Assembly: GCA_016869695.1 (NCBI GenBank)
Contig: VGDN01000088.1
Span: 1-5,084, forward strand
Reading direction: 5' to 3'
DNA length: 5,084 nucleotides
Source: Alphaproteobacteria bacterium
GTDB lineage: Bacteria > Pseudomonadota > Alphaproteobacteria > Rickettsiales > UBA1997
The number at the start of each line of letters is the position of its first letter. The stretch's first letter is position 1. Of the stretch, positions 1 to 5,084 are shown one piece after another. The position numbers and the translations under genes are program-made. Under the pieces are notes generated by a model. The model was not told the origin of the DNA. It saw nothing but the letters and a program-made list of their open reading frames with translations, and made no database searches.

Positions 1-138
1 ATAATCAGAATGCCAATCACAACAGCGGTAATCATTTTTGAATCAGTGGGGCAATCAGCAACATCCCTACCATTTTTACTACTCGCCGCAACAGTTGGGG
101 CTCTTACACAAAATCTACAACAGCACTCGCAACGATAA
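1..138 (+). CDS. ClC-family chloride channel/transporter, C-terminal fragment (5' end outside window)
   Basis: The first reading frame is open from base 1 to a TAA at 136-138 and gives 45 residues. They begin IIRMPITTAVIIFESVGQS and continue through a hydrophobic stretch to a polar end, QNLQQHSQR. The R-x-P-[LI]-T motif, then a hydrophobic run ending in F-E, a short polar turn and L-P plus another hydrophobic helix, is the pattern near the end of the membrane domain of ClC chloride channels and H+/Cl- exchangers (compare RAPLTGIVLVLEMT in E. coli ClcA). These inner-membrane dimers move chloride, often coupled to protons. The protein stops about ten residues after the last hydrophobic helix. 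I see no final helix with the conserved tyrosine that contacts chloride in ClcA, and no CBS domains. The 3' end overlaps the convergent ATP-grasp gene by 35 bp. The family call rests on a short stretch, but the motif is characteristic and the frame clearly reads as protein. Confidence 0.72.
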   Translation: MIRMPITTAVIIFESVGQSATSLPFLLLAATVGALTQNLQQHSQR

Positions 139-1456
139 GCTTCTGCTGTGACATCGCGGCATCAATGCCCACCCGCGCAAACCACAGACCACCATCATAT
201 TCAATTTCTGGATCAACAATTCGATTAAGCATTTCGCTGAGCGGCGCTAGGCCTGGACAGTGGTGATTAATTTCGTTGAGCAGCACATCCTTATCATTGC
301 CCACCAAAATAAAATCCGCACCAATCTCGCGACAGTTTTGATACCTAGTCTTCAGCTCATTATTCAAAACGCGCCAAACCTTTTCGCTTAGCGCAATTAG
401 CGAATCCTGCTCATCATCACTCAACTCTGAAATTGGCCGCGCAACCGATCCACCATCAATGTAACAAGTTGTGAATTTGCCATCATCTGCTCTGGCGCTT
501 TTGCGGTAGGTAAAACCAACTAAGCCGAAATTTCCTGTCTCGTCCTTAATAAAATTGGCGCGTACATCGCCATATCTAACGCCCTCGAGAAATGGCTGCA
601 CCAGCATCTTGCCTTGGTAGTAGGAAGCATCAATGCCACTCACACTACACAGAGTGAGGATTATTTTTTTTAACTCTTCCGAAGCTAGGTTGGACTTAAT
701 TTTGTAAGTTTGTGTAGCAGCAAGATCTTCTTTTGAGTGTTGATTTAGCACTGCAAAATCCCAGCCATCTTCCGCAAATTCCACCGCAAAAACACCAAGC
801 GACTGTGCAAGATTACTCGGCTTAATCACAATCTTGGATGTATTGTGCATAAGTAGCGCTGTAGAGTAATCCGCATCATTCAACTTAAACTCAGCAGTCG
901 GAACAGCGATTTCTTCATTAAGAATTTTACTAACCTCTTTGGGCGCATCCTTGTCGTAAAGCTCTTCCAGCTTGCATTGCTCATTCACAAAAATTGGACA
1001 GTTAAAAATGTGATTAGGAAAGAGGCGTTTTATTCGCCACAACACATCAACCGCTCTATCTTTGCCATGTGGTGGAAACGGCGCTTTCATTGGCTCGAGG
1101 CGCTGGATGATCTGATCTTCGGTTGTGATTTCTGAAAGCAATAAACTCACTTGCTCAAACTTTTCTTGAGCCACCAAATCACCAACCACAAGATCTGCCG
1201 AGTCTGGATTATCAATCATCTCCTCGTTACTCAGACGGTAAGCAGCGATTAAAATTTGCGCCTGCTCAACCGAAAGCTTGCTGGTTTTAACAGCATTAGA
1301 CTTGTCGCTAGGAAAGCCCTCCGCGTCCAAATCAAGATTGTAAAGATACACCTCATCGCCACGATCAGCAGCCGCAAGGATTTGCGACAGAGTTGTGTTT
1401 TTGCCAATCACCATTTCGGCAAATGGCTCGTTAATGATCACTAATGTTTTGGACAT
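104..1456 (-). CDS. Glutathione-synthetase-like ATP-grasp protein (450 aa)
   Basis: The protein follows the layout of prokaryotic glutathione synthetase GshB, which joins gamma-glutamylcysteine and glycine using ATP in the cytosol. Residues 5-40 (VIINEPF, then ADRGDEVYLYN) resemble the N-terminal substrate domain. QRLEPMKAPFPP (118-129) matches the R-x-x-P-F region, and IVIKPSN (209-215) is the first ATP-grasp lysine strand. MLVQPFLEG plus GDVRANF (284-302) matches the QNYLP and GDKR motifs, IDGGSVARP (333-341) the mobile loop, and LLNEINHHCPG (392-402) the metal-binding E-I-N. Two points argue against a plain gshB: the protein is about 135 residues longer than the usual ~315, and the glycine-rich loop after IKP (MGG in GshB) reads NLAQSLG. 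The substrate could therefore differ, and I give no symbol. I chose MSKTLVIINEPF as the start because it matches the family N-terminus; the frame stays open upstream but there lies antisense to uup. The stop is TAA. No Shine-Dalgarno sequence is visible. Confidence 0.82.
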   Translation of the reverse strand: MSKTLVIINEPFAEMVIGKNTTLSQILAAADRGDEVYLYNLDLDAEGFPSDKSNAVKTSKLSVEQAQILIAAYRLSNEEMIDNPDSADLVVGDLVAQEKFEQVSLLLSEITTEDQIIQRLEPMKAPFPPHGKDRAVDVLWRIKRLFPNHIFNCPIFVNEQCKLEELYDKDAPKEVSKILNEEIAVPTAEFKLNDADYSTALLMHNTSKIVIKPSNLAQSLGVFAVEFAEDGWDFAVLNQHSKEDLAATQTYKIKSNLASEELKKIILTLCSVSGIDASYYQGKMLVQPFLEGVRYGDVRANFIKDETGNFGLVGFTYRKSARADDGKFTTCYIDGGSVARPISELSDDEQDSLIALSEKVWRVLNNELKTRYQNCREIGADFILVGNDKDVLLNEINHHCPGLAPLSEMLNRIVDPEIEYDGGLWFARVGIDAAMSQQKLIVASAVVDFV

Positions 1457-1469
1457 ACGGTTATAAAAA
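1457..1469. promoter_or_regulatory. Candidate shared divergent promoter core between the ATP-grasp gene and uup
   Basis: Only 13 bp separate the two divergent start codons. They contain TTATAA (1461-1466), which is its own reverse complement and so gives a -10-like hexamer on both strands. Reading right, TATAAA lies 2 nt before the uup ATG; reading left, TATAAC lies 3 nt before the ATP-grasp ATG. No purine-rich Shine-Dalgarno site precedes either start and I found no convincing -35 box. Any leader longer than 13 nt would be antisense to the start of the opposite gene. The hexamers sit closer to the start codons than usual even for leaderless genes, so the true promoters may instead lie within the neighbouring coding sequences. 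This is inferred from sequence alone. Confidence 0.3.
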
Positions 1470-3287
1470 ATGAAGAATCCACCTATCCTCTCAATCCGCG
1501 AAGCGACGATTTCCTTCGCCAAAAAAACTCTCTTCGAAGATCTAAACATCAATCTTTTTCCACGCGATCGTATCTGCCTGATCGGCAAGAATGGTGTGGG
1601 TAAAACCACTTTGATGAATGCTATCGCTGGCGATTTTGAACTCGATTCTGGCGAGCGTTGGATTAAGCCGGGAGCAACAGTTGGTTACTTAACACAAAGC
1701 GAAAAACTACCGCCGGACCGCGTTCTCTCTGACTTCATCATGGATGGGTTAAGACTCGATGAACATAAAGCATATCTCATCGACATCATCTGCGATCATC
1801 TCGAACTCGATAAAAACGCCCTCACCCACAATCTCTCTGGCGGACAAATGCGGCGCGCTAATCTTGCGCGTGCACTCGTGCTAGAACCAGACGTACTACT
1901 GCTTGACGAGCCAACAAACCATCTCGATCTAAACATCATCCAGTGGCTCGAAGAATATCTACAGGGCTACCAAGGTGCACTGCTCGTGATCTCGCACGAC
2001 CGTCAATTTTTAGAAAAAATTTCGAACAAGGTTTTTTGGCTGCGCGCTGGGCAGGTCAAAATCAATCCACATGGCTACAAAAATTTCGACGAATGGTCAC
2101 AGGGAATAATCGACCACGAAGCACGCGAGCTTGCCAATCTTGAGAAAAAAGTCGCGTTGGAAAGCGGATGGCTACAGACAGGAGTAACTGGTAGACGCAA
2201 GCGTAACATCGGTCGTCTGCATTACTTAGACGAACTGCGCGGCAAGTTAGATGCGCAAAGAAAACTGATTAATGCCAACCGCAATCGTGTAAAAATCGAG
2301 ACACAAAAAATCGAAGAAGATGCGCCGCAGGTGATTCTGTCGCTGAATAATGTGAGTAAAAATTTTGGCGAAAAAAAATTACTCGAAAAATTTTCTCTCA
2401 AAATTTTACGCGGCGAACGCATCGGCATCGTCGGCAAAAATGGCTCGGGAAAATCGACTTTTTTGAAGCTGATGATCGGTGAGCTCACACCCGACAGCGG
2501 GACAGTTAAACCCGCGAAAGACATCAGTATTTCTTACTTCGATCAGTCCCGGAGTGCGATCAAAAAAAGCTCCACCATTCAGGAAATTCTTTGTGACTCC
2601 GGCTCGGATTATGTCCAACTGGTAGGCGGTAAAAGCATACACATCTGCGGCTACTTAAAAAATTTTCTCTTCGATCCAAATGACCGCGAAACCTTAACTA
2701 GCACACTTTCCGGCGGTCAGCAAAATCGTTTGTTACTGGCAAAAACTTTAGCCAATCCTGGCAACTTCATGATCCTAGACGAACCAACTAACGACCTAGA
2801 CATGGACACGCTCGACATGTTGCAGGATTACCTGATGAAGTACCAAGGTACGCTAGTCGTGGTCTCGCATGATCGCGATTTTTTGGACAATGTCGCGACA
2901 AGCATTTTGGCTTTTGAGGGAGATGGGGTGATTACGAACAATATCGGGGGGTATTCGGATTATTTGAATCAGTGCTCAGTGCCCAGTACTCAGTGCTCAG
3001 ATGTTGTAAGGGCTTGGACACCGAGCACCGAACACAGCGCAGTGAGCACTAAAGTGGAATCAAAATTCCCCTACAAACTTCGCCTCGAACTCGAGCGACT
3101 ACCCGAAAAAATTGACAAACTCACAACCAAGATTCGTGAGCTGAGCGAGGAACTGAGCGCCACTGAGGAGCGCAGTAGCGCCAACCTTGCTCACATCTCA
3201 CTAGAAATTTCTAAACTTCAAAAAGAACTCGAGACAGCGGAAGATCGTTGGCTTGAGTTGGAAACACTTAAAACAAATGCAAGTTAG
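1470..3287 (+). CDS. uup: ABC-F family ATPase Uup
   Basis: This is a soluble tandem ABC ATPase of 605 residues without membrane segments, an ABC-F protein. NBD1 has Walker A GKNGVGKTT (39-47), signature LSGGQ (122-126), Walker B LLLDEPTNHLD (143-153) and the switch SHD (175-177). The inter-domain linker (about 215-285) is charged and carries RRKRNIGRLHYL, as in the Uup linker. NBD2 has GKNGSGKST (322-330), LSGGQ (413-417), MILDEPTNDLD (434-444) and SHD (466-468). The stretch NDLDMDTLDMLQDYL, followed by FLDNVATSILAFEGDG, is typical of Uup and separates it from EttA and YheS. Residues 534-600 form the Uup C-terminal coiled coil, a DNA- and ribosome-contacting domain in studied homologues. Family members act on the 70S ribosome and Uup affects precise excision of transposons. 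Both ATP sites look intact. The linker at about 501-527 is encoded by a heptad palindrome. The ATG gives the expected N-terminus; the stop TAG lies 11 bp inside the GNAT gene. Confidence 0.95.
   Translation: MKNPPILSIREATISFAKKTLFEDLNINLFPRDRICLIGKNGVGKTTLMNAIAGDFELDSGERWIKPGATVGYLTQSEKLPPDRVLSDFIMDGLRLDEHKAYLIDIICDHLELDKNALTHNLSGGQMRRANLARALVLEPDVLLLDEPTNHLDLNIIQWLEEYLQGYQGALLVISHDRQFLEKISNKVFWLRAGQVKINPHGYKNFDEWSQGIIDHEARELANLEKKVALESGWLQTGVTGRRKRNIGRLHYLDELRGKLDAQRKLINANRNRVKIETQKIEEDAPQVILSLNNVSKNFGEKKLLEKFSLKILRGERIGIVGKNGSGKSTFLKLMIGELTPDSGTVKPAKDISISYFDQSRSAIKKSSTIQEILCDSGSDYVQLVGGKSIHICGYLKNFLFDPNDRETLTSTLSGGQQNRLLLAKTLANPGNFMILDEPTNDLDMDTLDMLQDYLMKYQGTLVVVSHDRDFLDNVATSILAFEGDGVITNNIGGYSDYLNQCSVPSTQCSDVVRAWTPSTEHSAVSTKVESKFPYKLRLELERLPEKIDKLTTKIRELSEELSATEERSSANLAHISLEISKLQKELETAEDRWLELETLKTNAS
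2971..3050. repeat. Heptad-built palindromic element inserted in frame in uup
   Basis: The left arm, 2971-3000, consists of AGTGCTC, AGTGCCC, AGTACTC, AGTGCTC and a final AG, that is four 7-bp units. The right arm, 3021-3050, read on the minus strand gives AGTGCTC, ACTGCGC, TGTGTTC, GGTGCTC and GG. The arms match at 23 of 30 positions when aligned as an inverted repeat and enclose a 20-nt loop (3001-3020). Four of the seven mismatches would be G-U pairs in a minus-strand transcript. The element contains no stop codon in the uup frame and encodes roughly residues 501-527, between NBD2 and the C-terminal coiled coil. Uup homologues usually have a variable low-complexity linker here, so the insertion would be tolerated. 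Presence elsewhere in the genome cannot be seen from this window. Confidence 0.8.
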
Positions 3288-3753
3288 ACTAGAAAAAGCT
3301 CAGGAAAAAGATTTCGACAAGACCTACGAAATCTTGATGCACAAGGACGTAAACCCATTCATGAATTATCCAATTCTAGAAAAATCCGAGTTCAGAAAAA
3401 TTTGGACGGAGATTTTTTTACGGCTGAATTTGTGGAAAGATGGAGATGAGATCATTGGCCTGGCTGTGATTACCAATGGCACATACCGCATCAAACACAT
3501 CGCCTACATCGACAAGCTGGCGATTAATCAAGACATAAGGGGTAAGGGATTTGGTACAGCTTTCCTCAGCGCAATCATCGATTCCTTAGCGCACGAAGGC
3601 ATCAACAAAATTGAACTCGGCGTTGAAGTCGACAATCACCGCGCCATCTCCTTCTACAAAAAATTCGGATTCGAAATTGAAGGCACCCGCAAAAAATTGC
3701 TCAACCGCGAAGGGCAGTTCATCGACAACTACTACATGGCGAAGATGCTATAA
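3277..3753 (+). CDS. GNAT family N-acetyltransferase, YhhY/AaaT-like (158 aa)
   Basis: The protein is a single GNAT domain, which transfers an acyl group from acyl-CoA to an amine. Motif A is visible at residues 80-94: KLAINQDIRGKGFGT contains the R-G-x-G-x-G loop that holds the CoA pyrophosphate. The following part (112-137), from IELGVEVDN through AISFYKKFGFEIEGT, carries the conserved N, the tyrosine of the FYKKFGF motif and the beta-strand of motif B. The C-terminus NREGQFIDNYYMAKML resembles E. coli YhhY (AaaT), an L-amino-acid N-acyltransferase, so a free amino acid or similar small amine is a reasonable but unproven substrate. I chose the ATG at 3277, giving MQVRLEKAQEKDF, because family members begin just before this first beta-strand; a TTG at 3253 would add eight residues that read as uup sequence. 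The gene overlaps uup by 11 bp with no separate ribosome binding site, which suggests translational coupling. Confidence 0.87.
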   Translation: MQVRLEKAQEKDFDKTYEILMHKDVNPFMNYPILEKSEFRKIWTEIFLRLNLWKDGDEIIGLAVITNGTYRIKHIAYIDKLAINQDIRGKGFGTAFLSAIIDSLAHEGINKIELGVEVDNHRAISFYKKFGFEIEGTRKKLLNREGQFIDNYYMAKML

Positions 3754-3816
3754 AGGACGGTCTAAAAAATTGAGTTGAAGTGCAAGACTTAGAGCCAAGC
3801 GTATTCATTCAAATGT

Positions 3817-3842
3817 AAAAGTTGTCGAGCGGGCAACTTTTT
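3817..3842 (+). terminator. Rho-independent terminator after the uup-GNAT unit
   Basis: AAAAGTTGTC (3817-3826) pairs with GGCAACTTTT (3832-3841) to form a 10-bp stem with one G-U pair and a 5-nt loop GAGCG; the T-run extends from 3838 to 3842. It lies 63 bp beyond the GNAT stop codon, between two convergent genes. On the minus strand the stem ends in TTTT then AC, so it could also act, less strongly, on transcripts arriving from ppdK. The stem is fairly AT-rich, so its strength is uncertain. Confidence 0.65.
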
Positions 3843-3878
3843 AAACAAAACAACTCCTATCCTAACTCCAATAATGGC

Positions 3879-3934
3879 AACCCAAATCCGTCAACGACTT
3901 ACTAACGCAAGCATCGAGATAGCAGATTTGGGTT
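3879..3934. repeat. Perfect 10-bp inverted repeat with 36-nt spacer, next to the ppdK stop
   Basis: AACCCAAATC (3879-3888) and GATTTGGGTT (3925-3934) are exact inverted copies enclosing 36 nt. The spacer has short self-complementary stretches, such as GTC-AAC-GAC, so a branched fold is possible. It ends 7 bp before the ppdK stop codon. No T-tract follows on either strand, so it is not a typical intrinsic terminator, though it could protect the 3' end of the ppdK mRNA or be part of a small mobile or palindromic element. The function is unknown. Confidence 0.5.
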
Positions 3935-3940
3935 AAGTAT

Positions 3941-5084
3941 CTAAAGCGCCGCTCTTGCCGCCGCGAGTCTCGCGATCGGCACGCGGTAAGGTGAGCAGCT
4001 TACGTAATTCAATCCAGTGCGATGGCAGAACTCGATCGATGCTGGGTTGCCACCGTGTTCGCCGCAGATGCCGAGTTTGATTTCTTTGCGCACAGATTTT
4101 CCTTTCTCAGCGGCGATTTTGATCAACTGGCCTACTCCGTCTTGGTCCAACTCGGCGAAAGGATCTTTTTCTAAGATTCCGGCTTTTTGGTAGTGGCCTA
4201 AGAAATTCGCAGAATCGTCACGGCTTAATCCGAAAGTTGTTTGAGTTAAGTCGTTAGTTCCGAAACTGAAGAATTCTGCTTCTTCAGCGATTTGGTCAGC
4301 CATCAATGCAGCGCGAGGCAGCTCGATCATCGTACCAACCATGTAATTCAATTTTACGCCAGATTCTTTTTCGACGGATTTTTCAGTCGCGACGATTAGA
4401 TCTTTTAAAATTTGTAATTCTTTTTTGGTCGCAACCAAAGGAATCATCACTTCTAAAAGCACGTCCTGCTTGATTTCTTTCTTCACCAAAGCTGCGGCTT
4501 CAAAAATCGCGCGCGCCTGCATTTCGTAAATTTCTGGGTAAGAAATTCCTAAGCGACAACCGCGGTGGCCGAGCATTGGATTTTGCTCTTGAAGCTGATG
4601 TGTTCTGTGTTTGACGTAGGAAGCATCAACGTTGAGCGCCTTCGCAACTTCAGCGATTTCGTTTTCTTTGTGCGGCAAAAATTCGTGCAAAGGTGGATCA
4701 AGAAGACGAATCGTAACCGGCAATCCAGCCATGATTTTAAAGATGTCGACGAAATCTTTGCGTTGCATTGGCAGTAATTTCGCGAGGGCTTTTTTGCGGC
4801 CTTCGAGATCTTCCGCCAAAATCATTTCGCGAACAGAAATAATACGATCTTCGTTGAAGAACATGTGTTCAGTACGGCAAAGACCAATACCTTCGCAACC
4901 AAAGTCACGAGCGGTTTGGCAGTCGAGTGGAGTTTCCGCATTTGTGCGAACTTTTAACACACGAACTTCATCCGCCCATTTCATGATTGTTTCAAAATCA
5001 CCAGAAAGATTTGGCTTCAAAGTTGGTACCAAACCAAGCATCACATCACCAGTTGAGCCGTTGATAGTGATGGTTTCGCCCTCT
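3941..5084 (-). CDS. ppdK: Pyruvate phosphate dikinase, C-terminal 381 residues (5' end outside window)
   Basis: PpdK is a cytosolic enzyme converting pyruvate, ATP and phosphate reversibly to phosphoenolpyruvate, AMP and pyrophosphate through a phosphohistidine carrier. The frame is open to the right edge, where [17 protein letters not shown] marks the end of the swivelling histidine domain. The rest is the PEP/pyruvate-binding barrel. Active-site motifs, named from studied PPDKs, are all present: GLCRTEHMF (Arg at 4874-4876), [13 protein letters not shown] (Arg at 4706-4708), MIELPRA (Glu at 4322-4324), FGTNDLTQ (Asn-Asp at 4250-4255) and GICGEHGG, whose cysteine at 4064-4066 is the general acid/base. 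The [11 protein letters not shown] and GTNDLTQ forms, plus the insert with [17 protein letters not shown], indicate PPDK rather than PEP synthase or PTS enzyme I. The whole protein is normally about 870-890 residues, so roughly 43% is visible. The C-terminus RLAAARAAL ends at TAG, as expected for the family. The GTG at 5042-5044 is an internal valine, not a start. Confidence 0.95.
   Translation of the reverse strand, partial: EGETITINGSTGDVMLGLVPTLKPNLSGDFETIMKWADEVRVLKVRTNAETPLDCQTARDFGCEGIGLCRTEHMFFNEDRIISVREMILAEDLEGRKKALAKLLPMQRKDFVDIFKIMAGLPVTIRLLDPPLHEFLPHKENEIAEVAKALNVDASYVKHRTHQLQEQNPMLGHRGCRLGISYPEIYEMQARAIFEAAALVKKEIKQDVLLEVMIPLVATKKELQILKDLIVATEKSVEKESGVKLNYMVGTMIELPRAALMADQIAEEAEFFSFGTNDLTQTTFGLSRDDSANFLGHYQKAGILEKDPFAELDQDGVGQLIKIAAEKGKSVRKEIKLGICGEHGGNPASIEFCHRTGLNYVSCSPYRVPIARLAAARAAL

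Noticed and set aside
1..35. A minus-strand reading frame starting with ATG at 35 and giving MITAVVIGILI, which looks like the start of a membrane protein
   Set aside because: It is antisense to the plus-strand ClC frame, which shows a recognisable family motif; hydrophobicity on the opposite strand follows from the codons of the hydrophobic ClC helix.
1457..1609. Upstream extension of the ATP-grasp frame by 51 codons on the minus strand
   Set aside because: The extra residues are antisense to the conserved start of uup, and the MSKTLVIINEP start matches the family N-terminus.
2371..2378. Run of eight A in uup as a possible programmed slippage site
   Set aside because: The frame is continuous through it, both ATPase domains are intact, and no stimulatory structure or alternative frame product is evident.
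2966..3062. GAATCA occurs on both sides of the uup palindrome (2966-2971 and 3057-3062) and could be a target-site duplication
   Set aside because: The copies are 91 bp apart, so removing one copy with the element would put uup out of frame, and a 6-bp match is weak evidence on its own.
3874..3936. A 20-codon frame from ATG at 3874 to TAA at 3934-3936 in the gap before ppdK
   Set aside because: It has no ribosome binding site, lies past the terminator hairpin and coincides with the inverted repeat; a frame this short is expected by chance.
3879..3938. Integron attC-like site (GTTAAGT at 3932-3938 fits GTTRRRY)
   Set aside because: The matching RYYYAAC core is missing at the other end, and there is no integrase or gene cassette nearby.

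Overview
The window is a compact bacterial chromosomal segment with moderate GC content. It holds five protein genes, two of them cut by the window edges. All five belong to widespread housekeeping or accessory families: a ClC-type chloride channel/transporter (C-terminus only), a glutathione-synthetase-like ATP-grasp enzyme, the ABC-F ATPase Uup, a GNAT acetyltransferase of the YhhY/AaaT type, and pyruvate phosphate dikinase (C-terminal part). Uup together with PpdK would fit a proteobacterium or a similar Gram-negative lineage. The sequence alone does not fix the taxon, and I saw no tRNA, rRNA, CRISPR array, transposase or phage gene.

Layout. At the left edge (1-138, +) the end of a ClC-family gene runs tail to tail into the ATP-grasp gene (104-1456, -), and their coding sequences overlap by 35 bp. 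The ATP-grasp gene is divergent from uup (1470-3287, +). Only 13 bp separate the two start codons, and these contain the self-complementary hexamer TTATAA; no Shine-Dalgarno sequence is visible for either gene. uup overlaps the GNAT gene (3277-3753, +) by 11 bp, so the two probably form a translationally coupled pair. The 187-bp gap between the GNAT gene and ppdK (3941-5084, -) contains a hairpin with a T-tract that could end transcription from the left, plus a second, widely spaced perfect inverted repeat next to the ppdK stop codon.

The most unusual structure lies inside uup. At 2971-3050 are two arms, each made of four degenerate 7-bp units (consensus AGTGCTC), arranged as an inverted repeat around a 20-nt loop. 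The element is read through in frame and encodes most of the linker between the second ATPase domain and the C-terminal coiled coil. It looks like a small dispersed palindromic element tolerated in a protein linker, comparable in principle to in-frame palindromic elements known from Rickettsia.

The genes do not form one pathway. Uup is a ribosome- or genome-maintenance-associated ATPase, the GNAT enzyme probably acylates a small amine or amino acid, PpdK interconverts pyruvate and phosphoenolpyruvate, and the substrate of the ATP-grasp enzyme is uncertain. I see no convincing new multi-gene system here. The candidate novelty is the heptad palindrome within uup.
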